NCBI GenBank assembly: GCA_944470555.2
Contig: OX104130.1
Location: forward strand, 74,033,160 to 74,097,159
Reading direction: 5' to 3'
Source of the DNA: Heterobilharzia americana
Lineage: Eukaryota > Platyhelminthes > Trematoda > Strigeidida > Schistosomatidae
DNA: 64,000 nucleotides
Both the position numbers and the translations under genes were made by a program. The notes beneath the pieces are model-generated. The model worked only from the letters and a program-made list of their open reading frames with translations. It was not told the origin of the DNA and ran no database searches. Shown here in pieces: positions 43,191 through 55,197 of the stretch. Within the stretch, counting starts at the first letter, position 1, and every line of letters begins with the position of its first letter.

Positions 43191-44961
43191 GACATCCCTT
43201 CTGAGTAAACGTCTGAAGCCATCAACGGATGTAACCTATCTAATAATAAATGGGGTGGTACATAATGATCCCCTCAAGATCAGTGAACTGTTAGCAAATC
43301 ATTCGCTAATTTCAACCCTAATGCCCTTTACCCCACTAGCTTTACTCCAATTACCGCTAGTTCATGTACTAGCGTGGAGTTCACCGTCAAAAGTATCACT
43401 GAGGCTTTCAAAAGCCTGAGACTATCGACAGGTAAGCGGACAGATGGCCTAAATGCAATGGTCATCGGAAATAGTGATGATATGCCACTGTTCTTGCTTA
43501 AGATATTCACACCATCAATGGAAGGTGGGGAGTGTCCCAGCGAGTGTAAGAACTAGCTTCAAAGTTCCCCGCTGCGATTTCGGAAACAAAGCGAATGCTA
43601 GCAACCATAAGCATATCAACATAACGCCAGTCGTCTCCTGAATAGTGGAAAAAGTGATTAAGAGCGGCATGTCTGACTACCTACTTAGCGAAAACCTCAT
43701 CACAAAGTCTCAGCACGGTTGCATTAAAAACAGGTATTACGTTACCTGTCATTTCAATTTCTTTAACCTTGTCACTAGTAGCCGCGAGGCACGTAAAATC
43801 GTCATTGTTCCGTGGTTCTATGTATCAAAGGCATTTGACAGGGTGCCACACAGTATTCTCCTGGACAAGCTACAATCCATTGGCATCCATGACCCTTTAC
43901 TTCATTGGCTAAAATCATTTCCTAGTGATCGGAGCCAAATCTGTAAGGTAAATTCTATGCGGTCTAAACCTAGGCTCATAACTAGTGGTGTAATACAGGG
44001 TAGTGTCCTTAGACCTTTGTTGTTCGTAGCTTATATTGATAGTGTGTGCAAGTGCCTCACTTCAGGGGGAACGTTTCTATATGCTGATGACCCTAAGGCT
44101 GTAAACTCATGTTACACCCATGAACTAGGTAATACGCTATCTACTGCTCGACACGAATAAGGTGAAGTTGCTAAATGGTGTGACGAGTTCCATCTCCGGT
44201 TCAACATCGATAAATGTGGTTGGCTTAGCATAGGCGGCGATAACCTAGATGTGTCTCTCGAAGTATGTGGGCAGAAGCTACCTAGACGTTCTTCAGTGCT
44301 AGATCTTGGTCTTAGATATTCCAGTGACTTAACATTCTCTGAGCAGACATCTTGTACCGCATCTAAGTCACGTAGACTCCTTTGATGCATCGTCCGTAGC
44401 TTTTATGGTACTGAGTCAAGGGTTCTACTCTACACAGTGTGCATCCGCCCAGTTTTAGAGTACTGCCCGTTTATCCTGAGTGGCCCTCGTGTAAGCGAGA
44501 AAGGAAAATTTGAGGGGGTACAACGCCACTTTACACTAAGAACACTAGGAGCTGACTGCAGCCTAGACTACACCTCGAGATGCAACATGCTAGGACTGGG
44601 ACCTCTCTGGAAGAGGCGACTCAGAATGAATCTTATATTTTACTATAAATTACTTCGTAAGCAAGTGCACTCATGTGGCGTGGAAGTTAAAATAGTTGTA
44701 TCATCTACTCACTATTTACGTAATCACAATCTACTGGATGAAAATGAGTATTGTAAGACCAAATTGCGAAGAAACTTCTTCCTCAATAAGTTCTCTCACA
44801 TCTGGAATAGACTTCATGAGGAAATACGTACTACGGGCTCATTATCCATCTTTCTTTCTTCACTAAATGGGCTGCTAACAGATGATGAGTCTGCCACTCT
44901 CCCGGGCACTGCATATACGTTTCGGGCTAATGAAAACATTCTAGGACCTCTAAAGGTATAG
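43189..44961 (+). pseudogene. Reverse transcriptase and C-terminus of the CR1/jockey element
   Basis: The RT core is open at 43645-44160 (171 aa): LITKSQHGCIKNRY, YVSKAFDRVPHSILLDKL, GVIQGSVLRPLLFVAYID, then FLYADD with YADD at 44080-44091. The thumb and C-terminal region is open at 44437-44961 (174 aa): CIRPVLEYCPF, GVQRHFTLRTLG, FSHIWNRLHEEI. Stops lie between them near 44160. A long, fairly well-preserved but dead copy. Confidence 0.78.
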
Positions 44962-45000
44962 GGTAAGGCTATCATAAAACTCAGGTAACTTTTACCTCAG

Positions 45001-45795
45001 TGGTTGGATTGTGCAGTACAAATACATAGTCAGTGTTCCCTTCAAGTTTGCAGACAAAGACTGCTTATCTAATAACTCGTGTGAACTTTATGTAAGAAAA
45101 AAGGAAGATTCATTCTCATGTGAATAAGTTACGGTTTACATATAGCTCGAATGACTAAAAAGACAAAAACTTCTCTCCTCTCAGCTTGTTTTACGTGGCA
45201 CTCCATTGTCTAGCTTCTCCCTGCGCTTTCTCTTCTCTTTTCTTTTCAGTATCAGCCTGATGAGAAAGTCCTGAGCATTAGTTTGATCAAAACGTATCAA
45301 CCTGCTGGAAATCCTACTTCGCACCTAATACTGGAAACTGATGTTAGAGGTATCCAACTGGCTCGCTCCAATTTTCCTGTTTCTTGAACGGTTTAACAAC
45401 CGACTCATCTCCCTACCAGTACCCTAAATGCTACCACGTATGAAACCCCAAGCATAATAACTGGCCTTCGATTTCTGGTCCGTGACAAATGCAGCGGAAA
45501 TCTGGATAAACAATCAGACTCGACAGATCACTTTACCTAGCAGCACCACATCCATAATGATGCTATGCAACAGATTTCTCTCGTACTTCTCCTGATATGA
45601 ATCCATCTAACAGAAGCCGATTGGCGTCGAATGTATCTTCTTGACAACGCTGCATGCTTTAATACGAAATCCATGAAGTTTTGCGTATGTGTAGAATTCA
45701 CCACTGTTGAACGGCGATTCTTCCAGTCTTTAACTGATCGCACCGCAACAAATGTTTTCAGTATTATCAATCTGAATTGCTTGGAAAGCTAACAC
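45001..45795. other. No gene recognised
   Basis: Two pyrimidine-rich runs near 45175-45250. Short ORFs without signature. Confidence 0.4.
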
Positions 45796-47560
45796 TTGAA
45801 GAGTGAAAATGCCTGAACTTACGTATCCACCCGGGTTACTATCTGGTAAGAGATCAACACAGATGAAACCAATAAAAGATGGTGAAGGAAATCCGATTAA
45901 CAAAGAGGGGAAACAAAAGAAACAATGGACCAGGCACTTCAGAAAGCCCTTGAATCGACCGCCACCTGCACTTCATCCAGAAATACCACCTGCAGCCCAG
46001 CCACAGAACTACCAGTGAACACTGGCCTTCCGACAACAGTCGAATTCCTGAACGCTATAAAACTGCTGAAATGCGGGAAAGCAGCAGGACCAGGGGGAAA
46101 CCCACCAGAAGCACTGAAAAAAACAGGACATGCTCACACCACTATTTCGGAGGGTCTGGAAGGAAGGGAAGGTACCTGCCCATTGATTGGAAGAAGTGCT
46201 ACCTTGTCAAACCCCAAAGAAGGGTGGGCGACCTAAGTGTTTGCAATAACCGTGCGGAATCACGCCGCTGTCCACCCCAATCAAAATATTAAGCCGCATG
46301 ATCCTAGAGAGACTGGATTCACAACTAATACCGGAACGGGCCGGGTTCAGGAAGTGCAAATCATGTGCGGATCAAACCACAACGCTACTCATCATCAAAG
46401 AACATAGCATAGAATGGCAGTCAACTCCTTTCCTCAACTTCGTCGACTTTGAAAAAACCTTTGATCGAGATGTCGACAGAGAAGTAATTTGGCAGGAGTC
46501 TGCCTCTATATCACACCTTTAGTGCCACAAACCTTTATCAACCTCATTCAACAACTATATGAAGACGCCATATGCCGAGTGATTCACAATTGAAAGCTCA
46601 GTGACGCCTTTGAAGTGAAGATAGGAGTAAGAAAAGGCTCCCTACTGTCACCCATGATCTTCCTGATTATGGTGGACCGGATCATGCAACAAACCATGAG
46701 GAATGAGAAGATGGGCACGCGCCGTTTGACCGATAAAAGTCCCCAGGAGATTTGGATTTCACCAACGATTACTTGTGTCTAATGTCACGCAAACTTGAAG
46801 ATGTACGGGGCGAAAACTAACAAGTTGACAGAAGAGGCAGGGCAGATAAGACGGGACTTCAAGAGAACGTAGTGAAGACAGGGGTGATGAAGAAACCCAG
46901 CCAACACCACCACCACCAACAAGCTCCGACCACCACCAACGGGAGAAACTTAAAGGGAGTAGTCTCTTTCAATTATCTAGGCAGGGCAGCATCGTTTCAA
47001 CTACAGGAGCACAAGTACACATGAAGACCCCAAAGCCAGGATCGGAAAGACAGCAAGACAGGCCTTCATTAACCTGGGATCAGTGTGGAGATCCACTACA
47101 TTGTATTTATCACAGAGAACAAGATCCGGATTTGCAACACTAATGTCAATCCAGCTAGTGCTTCTGTGTGGTGGTTGAGAGACTTGGTGCGTCACAAAAA
47201 GCATTTCCAGTAAACTACAGACATTCATCAACAACTGCCTACGCTGAAGATCGAATGGCCAGAAATAATAAGCAACAGGGGACTCTGGCAACGAACCAAC
47301 CAAGAACCTGTCGCTCAACAAATATGCAGAAGGAAGTGGAAGTGGAGATGGATTGGATATACAATGAGAGGGCCGACCGGGGACATCACATGCGAGGCCC
47401 TCGAGGTGAGGGTTGCATGGAGGAGATGGTGAGGAAGAAATGAGAGCTTGTGAGCAGTCGTGGTGCCAGGTTCGAAAGACTGCGGGGAACGGAGTGTAAT
47501 GGAGACGTGTTACTGAAGCCCAATATTCCACTATAACCCAAGGAACAAACAACAATATGA
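45796..47560 (+). mobile_element. Decayed RTE-like element (near full RT)
   Basis: In order: KLLKCGKAAGPGGNPPEALK (45925-46236), DWKKCYLVKPQRRVGDLS, ILERLDSQLIPERAGFRKCKSCADQTTTLLIIKEHSIEW and FVDFEKTFDRDVD (46298-46522), GVRKGSLLSPMIFLIMV near 46625-46675, then INTVNPASASVWW, RNNKQQGTLATNQPRT and NMQKEVEVEMDWIYNE (47168-47443). The element is dead through frameshifts. The YADD block appears deleted near 46740-46800. Confidence 0.75.
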
Positions 47561-48613
47561 TAACAACTATATATGCACCTGGATTAAATGATTACGTGGA
47601 TACTCACTTACTCCTAAAATCACTTAAGTAAGTTGTTAATGGTCAATAACGCTACGAACAAGAGAATTGCTGTTAAAACACGTTTGTCTGACGAAACACA
47701 GGGTTTTGCAGATGGGTTAGTCATGTTGACAACTCATAACGCAAACACCAGATATTGCGCCGATTTGATGCCAATTTAGTGTGAAAAAGAATCGTGAGTA
47801 GAAATGATCTAAGCTCAGAACGATGTGTGCGTACTGTAAAGTGATATTTCCCTGCTCTTTTCATAAGTTTTAGACGCTTGAGATCGTGATGGGGTTTAAT
47901 GTCCTCCTTCTGTACCATTCAATACCGTTCATATCTTTTAGGCTTCTCTGCAGTTATCAGTTATCCAGTTATTTTTGCCTACCAGGAGTAAAAAGACTTC
48001 GTGACATATAAAGACTACTCTGTGTCATCTGTGAAGTAGCTATGGGTATCCTAGAAATGGGGAATGATTCCCCCTTAAGGAGACCGGTTTACTGCTCTGC
48101 CTCCAGTTGGCTGTGGAAACAGTTTGGAGTGGTGTTTCAAGAGTCATATACCCCCTTGTGTAAGACTGCTTTATCCACTTCAATGCTTCAGATCTACCGT
48201 TTTGGACCAACAAGACAGTGCTATAAAAACGAACTTAACGGCGGTTGAGAGATCAAGGATTGAAAACAGTAGAAGTACGGAATGTATAAGGGAAAACAGT
48301 TTATGTCGGCCTACCTCCAGACATTATTCACCTGGTCCTCTACACCCGGCCAAAGAGTTTAACCCTGAGCCCCAGATGCGTATGCAGAACCAGGAGAGGT
48401 GTTTGCAGCGGAACGACCCCCAAAGAGAACTAGAAGTTGAGGTGGCTGAAACAATCAAGAACCACTGGCGAGGGGTGGATTGATTAGTTCGAAGAAATAA
48501 TAGTGTTGGTCTTCGACAGCTGAGAAGTATGTTGACGACTGCGCAGTTGCCAAGAGTGTGCAACCAGAGAACTGCCCCTAAAGTCTGGTTTTAATAGGTG
48601 GAATATTTCAAAC
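47561..48613. other. Left flank of the gypsy insertion, no gene recognised
   Basis: A 119-residue plus-strand ORF at 48124-48483 has no family signature. The composition is mixed. Confidence 0.4.
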
Positions 48614-48618
48614 AAGTG
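48614..48618 (+). repeat. Target-site duplication AAGTG (left)
   Basis: AAGTG directly before the 5' LTR is repeated at 53865-53869 directly after the 3' LTR. If the LTR is taken to end one A later, the duplication is AGTG (4 bp). Confidence 0.7.
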
Positions 48619-48960
48619 TGTAGCGTCATACACTTCCCCAAAATCAATAGCCTAGGGTTTGACGACTTCGACATTGATGCTGACCTTGATAGTTTAACTG
48701 GACTCGCTAAGCTGAAGGCATCCGGTCAAGCATCCTCGCCATTTGGCACGCTGTCGTGTTACGTTGCATTGCTCGTATTCGACTCTCTAGCCAGTTAGTT
48801 GGAACGCATCGGTATTTTGGCATAACCATCCAAATATACTATTCCATCCGACTACGCTATCGTGTTCTTCCTTGGTCTCGTATTCGTGGGTATATAACAA
48901 GTTCGAATAATTAGTGATTGGTCTTTGCGTCTGTCAAGTTCGCACCAGGACAAATCCTAA
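48619..48960 (+). repeat. 5' LTR
   Basis: 342 bp starting TGTAGCG and ending CCTAA. It contains a TATATAA box at about 48891-48897. Matches 53523-53864 except for two substitutions near the 3' end (CACCAGG versus CATCAGA). Confidence 0.9.
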
Positions 48961-48962
48961 AT

Positions 48963-48980
48963 TGGTGAGCCCGACGTGAT
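48963..48980 (+). other. Primer binding site, tRNA-Trp type
   Basis: TGGTGAGCCCGACGTGAT is complementary to the 3' end of a eukaryotic tRNA-Trp (including CCA) with one mismatch. The CCCGACGTGAT part is repeated in tandem directly after it (48981-48991). Confidence 0.75.
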
Positions 48981-49101
48981 CCCGACGTGATCACATATCC
49001 CGAACAATAACAAGTATTGAATTGGTGAGCCTGTTCCATTTTATATTTGTTTATTGTTTTCATTTCGATAACATTTATATATCCATTTACTACACTTTCT
49101 C

Positions 49102-49940
49102 ATGTCCGACCACACTCCCAAGCTTATTCGTATTAAGCCGACCTCGAACACGATCCAACTCGTGCCATATTGGCCAGACAATGCAGAAACATGGTTTCTG
49201 TATGCCGAGGCCGATTTTCGAGAACAGGGTGTCTCAGATCCTCATCTCGATTTCTTGCTGTCATACGTTCACTACCGCGAGAATTAAACAGGTTTGTTAC
49301 AGCAAACATGTTTAATCCTGAAGTAAGTGACCCTTATGCACTTCTAAAGGCTGCACTCTTGAAGAAAAGCGATCTCACAGATCGCCAACGTCTAGACGAA
49401 TTGCTTCGTAACATCGAGCTAGGCAGCCACTCAGCTACTGAAGTCCTCGCACGCATGCGAGAAGTAATCGGTGCACGAACATTTGACGATGGTTTCTTCC
49501 GAGAACTATTTCTCTCGAAACTACCACAACCGGTGCAAACCGTGTTGGTGACACTCCAGTCAGTCCCACTCGACGACCTGGCAGCTTCAGCAGATAAAAT
49601 ACTGGAGATATCCAGCAGACCCGTCTCCAACGTATATTCTATCTGTGACAAAACAGAGCGCCAGGATTCGGAGGTGACCAAGTTGTGCAACTCTGTGAAA
49701 CGGTTGCTACGATCTCGAAGTCCTAGATCACGTAGCACTTCACAGAAACGCACCTTGGCGCATCGCAGCAAGTCGCGTGGTAGCCCTAAAACGAAACCCA
49801 ACAGGGTGGAAAACCCTGAATGGTGCTGGTTTCATAACACTTACGGGGATGAAGCCAGAAAATGTCGTAAACCATGCCGTTTTAAGAAGGACACGAACTC
49901 GGGAAACGGTCACGCCGGCACGTGCTCACGGCAACCGTAG
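49102..49940 (+). pseudogene. gag: gag of the gypsy element (one frame break)
   Basis: It starts MSDHTPKLIRI at 49102 and reads to GVSDPH near 49240. The frame then shifts to that of 49170-49940, with SRFLAVIRSLPRELN, NMFNPEVSDPYALLKAALL and SDLTDRQRLDELLRNIELG, a capsid-like region. A basic Arg/Ser stretch is followed by a zinc-binding box WCWFHNTYGDEARKCRKPC, of CHCC type rather than the usual CCHC. The single indel near 49240 should abolish full-length Gag unless the copy is mis-sequenced. It overlaps pol by 19 nt in the -1 frame. Confidence 0.8.
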
Positions 49941-52900
49941 CCGGCGGAAAAAGCCGTTTGCTCTACGTCACCGACATTAAAACGAAAGTCCGCTACCTCG
50001 TCGACACCGGCGCAGAAGTTAGCGTTCTTCCAGCAACGACAAAGGAGCGTCATCTCGACCCATCCTTCAATCTTCAAGCAGCCAACGGCAAGGCAATCGC
50101 GACATTCGGGAGACGGTATGCCTACCTCAACTTAGGTTTACGCAAACCTATTCACTGGATTTTCCTCCTGGCAGACGTCTCTATGCCCATCATTGGCATA
50201 GATTTGCTGAACCATTACGATCTACTCGTAGATGCTCGCCGTCGACGACTGATAGATAACAACACAAAGTTATCTATTGGCGGCACCACCTATGTAGGTC
50301 CGAGTTTAGCCATCGTTAGGACTAAACAATCAGGCGACGCGTCCTACCAGGCAGTTCTGGAGAAATATCCAGAGTTACAACAACCGAAACACACTCTTCC
50401 GTGCATAACCAGCAATGTTATGCATCACGTCACAACCACAGGTCCACCTGTGGCATCCAAAGCTCGCCGTTTAGCCCCCGATAAGCTGCAAACGGCGAAA
50501 AATGAATTCGACCATATGCTGGAACTGGGCATTATCAGACCGTCAAACAGTCCTTGGGCATCGCCATTGCACATGGTGCCCAAAAAGGATAGCAACGACT
50601 GGCGTCCGACCGGTGATTACCGAAGGCTTAACGCCAAAACAACTCCGGACTGCTACCCTATACCCCACGTTTACGACTTGACCGCAACCTTATGCGGCAT
50701 GAACATTTTCTCGAAAATCGACTTAGTCAAAGCGTACAACCAGATACCTATGGCAGCAGAAGATATCGCGAAAACAGCCATTATTACTCCTTTTGGCCTG
50801 TTTGAATTCCTGCGCATGCCTTTTGGTCTTCGGAATGCAGCACAAACATTCCAACGCTTTATGGACGACGTCTTCCGTGGTCTGAATTTTGTTCATGTCT
50901 ACATAGATGACTGTCTAATTGCGAGTCCAGATAAGGAAACACACCTTAAACATTTGGACCTCGCATTCGAAAGACTCAAAAAACATGGCATCACAGTTAA
51001 CTTACAGAAGTGTGAAATAGGAGTTGAATCACTCAGCTTCCTTGGGCATACCATTGACAACAAAGGTATACGCCCATTGAGAGATAAAGTGGCGGCTATC
51101 ACAAACTATCCAGAGCCGACCACTGTGAAACATCTCCGCACTTTCAATGGCCTGGTAAGTTATTACCGAAGGTTTATCCCTAACTGTGCCTCTGTCATGA
51201 GACCACTCACAGATCTACTTCGAGGAACTGCGAAGTTCGTGTCTCTGGACAACGCGGCTAGACTTGCTTTCTCCAAAGTCAAGGAAGCCATTTCGAACGC
51301 AACCATGCTTATGCATCATGACCCCAATGCTCCTCTGAGTATTGCTGTTGATGCATCTGATTCAGCAATTGGAGCAGTTTTGCAACAGTTGACTGACAAC
51401 CAGTGGCAACCGTTAGCCTTTTTCTCGAGGCGGCTGCAAGACGCGGAAACAAGATACAGTACATTTGGTAGGGAACTCCTAGCCATGTACTGTTCTGTAC
51501 GCCATTTTCGACATTCTGTGGAAGGTCGTGATTTCATTATTTTCACAGACCACAAACCGTTAACGTTTTCCCTCAGCTCGGCGTCTGACAAATACTCCCC
51601 TCGTGAGTCGCGACAGCTGGATTACATTTCCCAGTTCACGTCAGACATCCGCCACATTTCTGGAGCAAACAACTCCGCAGCCGACGCACTATCTCGAATA
51701 GCTTCGATAAACTATATCGAGGGTATTGATCTCGTTGAACTAGCTCGGCGTCAAAAGGAAGACCTTGAGCTGCATCATGAGTTGTCGTCCACAACTCTCA
51801 AACTGCGACTTTGTCCTGTTGGATCAGACAAGGATGCAATTTTGTGCGATGTCTCTGCTAGTCAACCACGCCCAATAGTTCCGAAGAGTTGTCGACGCAA
51901 CGTCTTCAATACGTTGCACAAACTCTCTCATCCAGGTGTACGAGCCACCATTAGGCTTATCGCACAACGTTTCTGCTGGCCTGGGATGAACAAAGACGTT
52001 AAGGAGTGGGCCCAGTCGTGCTTAGCTTGTCAAAAGTGTAAAGTCACGCGACACACGAAAAGCCCTTTAGGCTCATTTCTAGCCCCAGACATGCGTTTCG
52101 ACCACGTCCATATAGATATTGTAGGACCCCTACCAGAATCTAATGGATGTACCTACCTTTTCACCTGTGTTGATCGTTTCACACGATGGCCGGAAGCAGT
52201 ACCCATTAAAGATATTACTGCCGAAACAGTTGCTCGTGTTTTCGTCGAAAGATGGATCGCGAACTTCGGATGTCCATCCTACGTCACAACCGACCGTGGG
52301 CGCCAATTTGAGTGCGGACTATTTCACGCTCTAACGGCACTTTTAGGTTGCACTCGGTTCCGAACGACAGCCTACCATCCACAAGCAAATGGCATGGTAG
52401 AGCGTTTCCATCGACAGCTGAAAGCTTCCCTTTCAGCTACAAACATACCTCAGTGGACCGAGGCTCTGCCTCTAGTCCTACTAGGTATTCGTAACGCGTT
52501 GAAAGTTGATGCTGGATGCACTCCTGCAGAACTCGTCTATGGGACCACTCTTCGCCTACCAGGTGAGTTTGTTTCCCCTTCAACTTTCAAACATGTTTCC
52601 GACAGGGCATCTTACGTGACTAGGCTTACAAACGCAATGCGTTCAGTTAGGCCTTCTCCGATTAGACCGCAAACGACTGATGTTTTCGTCCACCCCAGTT
52701 TACAGAAGACATCACACGTGTTTGTTCGCCACGACGCTGTTCGTCGACCACTTGAACCACCCTACGACGGGCCGTTCAAAGTGATTAAGCGACATGAGAA
52801 ATTCTATGTAATTGAGCGAGGCGGACGCGAAGATACTGTCAGTATCGACCGTTTGAAACCAGCTTATTTCGAAGGCAACCCCATTGTAAGTGACGTTTCA

Positions 52901-53053
52901 GCTCGCTACATCCGACCGACGGATGACTCAATTATCGAAATTCTCGACGATGTGCCTGGTAATGCACAGCTGCAACAACCAGCGGCGCAACAAAAAACAC
53001 GATCAGGTCGAACCGTCAGGTTCCCAGAGTACCTGAAGTCATATTCAACTTAG
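49922..53053 (+). CDS. pol: pol polyprotein of the gypsy element (PR-RT-RH-IN)
   Basis: 1043 residues without a stop. The protease has DTGA at 28-31. RT has [28 protein letters not shown] and [16 protein letters not shown], with YIDD at 327-330. RNase H has [25 protein letters not shown] and FTDHKPL. The integrase zinc finger has His666, His670, Cys700 and Cys703; the catalytic triad is Asp732, Asp791 and Glu827, with 35 residues between the last two. No chromodomain follows; the C-terminus is [15 protein letters not shown]. The frame lies -1 to gag with a short overlap, as expected for programmed -1 frameshifting; no slippery site was confirmed. All catalytic residues are present, so it may still be active or supply proteins to other copies. 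Confidence 0.93.
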   Translation: MLTATVAGGKSRLLYVTDIKTKVRYLVDTGAEVSVLPATTKERHLDPSFNLQAANGKAIATFGRRYAYLNLGLRKPIHWIFLLADVSMPIIGIDLLNHYDLLVDARRRRLIDNNTKLSIGGTTYVGPSLAIVRTKQSGDASYQAVLEKYPELQQPKHTLPCITSNVMHHVTTTGPPVASKARRLAPDKLQTAKNEFDHMLELGIIRPSNSPWASPLHMVPKKDSNDWRPTGDYRRLNAKTTPDCYPIPHVYDLTATLCGMNIFSKIDLVKAYNQIPMAAEDIAKTAIITPFGLFEFLRMPFGLRNAAQTFQRFMDDVFRGLNFVHVYIDDCLIASPDKETHLKHLDLAFERLKKHGITVNLQKCEIGVESLSFLGHTIDNKGIRPLRDKVAAITNYPEPTTVKHLRTFNGLVSYYRRFIPNCASVMRPLTDLLRGTAKFVSLDNAARLAFSKVKEAISNATMLMHHDPNAPLSIAVDASDSAIGAVLQQLTDNQWQPLAFFSRRLQDAETRYSTFGRELLAMYCSVRHFRHSVEGRDFIIFTDHKPLTFSLSSASDKYSPRESRQLDYISQFTSDIRHISGANNSAADALSRIASINYIEGIDLVELARRQKEDLELHHELSSTTLKLRLCPVGSDKDAILCDVSASQPRPIVPKSCRRNVFNTLHKLSHPGVRATIRLIAQRFCWPGMNKDVKEWAQSCLACQKCKVTRHTKSPLGSFLAPDMRFDHVHIDIVGPLPESNGCTYLFTCVDRFTRWPEAVPIKDITAETVARVFVERWIANFGCPSYVTTDRGRQFECGLFHALTALLGCTRFRTTAYHPQANGMVERFHRQLKASLSATNIPQWTEALPLVLLGIRNALKVDAGCTPAELVYGTTLRLPGEFVSPSTFKHVSDRASYVTRLTNAMRSVRPSPIRPQTTDVFVHPSLQKTSHVFVRHDAVRRPLEPPYDGPFKVIKRHEKFYVIERGGREDTVSIDRLKPAYFEGNPIVSDVSARYIRPTDDSIIEILDDVPGNAQLQQPAAQQKTRSGRTVRFPEYLKSYST

Positions 53054-53507
53054 CTATGTGTGTGCCAACCATTTTTTTTCGAGGCACTATTTTTCTTATT
53101 TACCGGCACAAACCCTCGTACACTTTGCCTTTTTATATCAATTTTTATTTACCATGTAATAAAAACTAAAAAAACGGCGAAGATAAGCGTAAATTTTTCT
53201 TTTTCGACACGTTTATATATAAATAATTCCCATTTTTACGCAACGTTTTCGTGGTATTAAAGACTTTTATTTATATTCCAGGTGCAACGAGCACTGGACG
53301 GAACGTCGAAAGGAACAGATGACCGCGACCGACGTACAATTTCATTTATTGTATTTTATTTATTTAATCGCCACGACACCCTAGAATAAGGTTCAGACAA
53401 CCAGGGGCCACCTCACGCAGTGAGCCCATCGGAGAGTTTTACCAGTGGAGAAACCACTGGGTTTTTACTTCCGGCTGGTATCGTCTTAGGGTCCTCACGA
53501 ACCCACT

Positions 53508-53520
53508 AGGGGGGGAGTGA
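53508..53520 (+). other. Polypurine tract
   Basis: AGGGGGGGAGTGA lies two bases before the 3' LTR start at 53523, the normal plus-strand primer position. Confidence 0.8.
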
Positions 53521-53522
53521 TC

Positions 53523-53864
53523 TGTAGCGTCATACACTTCCCCAAAATCAATAGCCTAGGGTTTGACGACTTCGACATTGATGCTGACCTTGATAGTTTA
53601 ACTGGACTCGCTAAGCTGAAGGCATCCGGTCAAGCATCCTCGCCATTTGGCACGCTGTCGTGTTACGTTGCATTGCTCGTATTCGACTCTCTAGCCAGTT
53701 AGTTGGAACGCATCGGTATTTTGGCATAACCATCCAAATATACTATTCCATCCGACTACGCTATCGTGTTCTTCCTTGGTCTCGTATTCGTGGGTATATA
53801 ACAAGTTCGAATAATTAGTGATTGGTCTTTGCGTCTGTCAAGTTCGCATCAGAACAAATCCTAA
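53523..53864 (+). repeat. 3' LTR
   Basis: 342 bp, same ends as the 5' LTR. The target duplication AAGTG follows at 53865-53869. Confidence 0.9.
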
Positions 53865-54039
53865 AAGTGCTTCCTAATATGCAGGGACCCTAAGTTGGAG
53901 GGGCGTGAACACTTCGTACGAATATCCGAAGATGTACATGTACACTCCCTAATAATGGCAATTTTCTACGCTGTCATGATCACTGTCGTATTATATTGTC
54001 AGAGTGTGTCAGAGAAAATGATGCATGTCATGTTTGTGG

Positions 54040-54660
54040 CCTAAAAGCCATAGAACTTGAAGCGTCGCTAATGGAGAAGGATTTAGGCACTTTGGTCCCT
54101 TAAGACTTGAAATCCTATGCCAGCTGTCACAGAAAGGCATTTCGCGAAAACTTGGCGTCAATAATCCCTGGAAGAATTTTTGAACAACTCGGTCGCAGGT
54201 GCTTCCAACGAATTTTCTACAGTATCATACCGCCTCACCTGTAGTTTTGGACCACGCTCACTTCTCTGCAGAGGGATAAATTAAGCTTGGAAAGTGTCCA
54301 GAGATGCTCGAACAAATCTGCCCGAGGACTTAGGCCTGAAATATGTGAAGGATGACTGATTGTGCTGGATCTATGTCCCCTGTAATGCAGAAGGCTGAAA
54401 GGAGACTTGACAACTACTCACAACATTCTGAGCACCCCCGAACACCCACTCCGTCGCTTACTGAGTCTTAGTTGTAGCATTAATCTTAGAGGACATGTAC
54501 AGAAACCAAGCCTGGAACACTGCAGGTTAGATATCTGGCGCGACTTCTATTCCCTAAAAGTTGTAAGACCCTAGAACTCCCTTCCTGCGGACGTGGTCCA
54601 GGCTACTTCTTGTGAATTTTTTGAACGCCAGTTGGATACTTATTTGAGATGTGGCTAAAA
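54040..54660 (+). mobile_element. CR1-like non-LTR element, C-terminal end
   Basis: The plus-strand translation follows the classic thumb and tail of this type: LMEKDLGTLVP*DLKSYASC, LASIIPGRIFEQLGRRCFQ, FYSIIPPHL, RDKLSLESVQRCSNKSARGLRPE, LLVLDLCPL*CRRLKGDLTTTHNIL, RLDIWRDFYSLKVV and NSLPADVVQATS. Several stops; old. Different in sequence from the copy at 43189-44961, so a second family. Confidence 0.8.
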
Positions 54661-55197
54661 TCTACCCAGAACCATTGAATTTTCACATTTTAACCTTCTG
54701 TTTTCCCTCTCCCTTTGCTTGAAAACACATTTAAAACCGCAGAAAGTCGTGATCCACGAATCTGAGACATGGAGGCCAGTTAGGGGAAAGCTTCTTCTAT
54801 TCCACCAATGACCATTTGAACCATTAGAATTTATGCAAAACTTGATTGCTGCGTTACTTCGGTCTCCTGTGACGCGTTCGAGACATTACTTGTTCGTTTT
54901 CGAGTTTTGGTTTTTAGATTTCCTCATCTCTTCGTTGTCAATCTCTTCCGCTTGTCGTTTGTTTTGACTATTAGGTGTAGGCATATCCTGTGTACTTGCT
55001 GAGTCGTCAGCTCATATTTTTCTCTTCCCCTTTTCTCTTACAGATTCTCGTGGTCACCACTAAACACTTATCTACGCACCTCCCTGAAGTTTAAAGTCTG
55101 AACAAAAACGTATCAGTAGCTGGTCGTTAAAGTTTTTCATAAATCAGTGGTTTTGAGTTTGTTACGTTTTTCTGTGTAAGGTAATCGAGTTTCAGCC
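54661..55197. other. 5' flank of the synaptophysin-family gene
   Basis: No repeat or gene recognised. It must contain the promoter or a trans-splice acceptor, but neither was pinpointed; TTTCAG at 55190-55195 just before the ATG would suit a splice acceptor. Confidence 0.35.

Larger units (their letters stand above)
48619..53864 (+). mobile_element. Near-intact Ty3/gypsy LTR retrotransposon (CsRn1-like)
   Basis: 5.25 kb: LTR, tRNA-Trp-type primer site, gag, overlapping pol (protease, RT, RNase H, integrase), polypurine tract and LTR, flanked by a 4-5 bp target duplication. The LTRs differ at only two positions by eye, so the insertion is recent. The pol order PR-RT-RH-IN, the tRNA-Trp primer and the CHCC gag box point to the CsRn1 group of trematode gypsy elements (inference from family knowledge). 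Pol is fully open. Gag has one frame break near 49240. Confidence 0.9.

Noticed and set aside
44112..44390. 92-residue minus-strand ORF
   Set aside because: It is antisense to the region linking the RT and C-terminal frames of the CR1/jockey element.
47001..47555. 184-residue minus-strand ORF
   Set aside because: It is the antisense of a plus-strand RTE-like C-terminal region; no independent signature.
49334..49801. 155-residue minus-strand ORF
   Set aside because: It lies antisense to the gypsy gag and shows no family signature.
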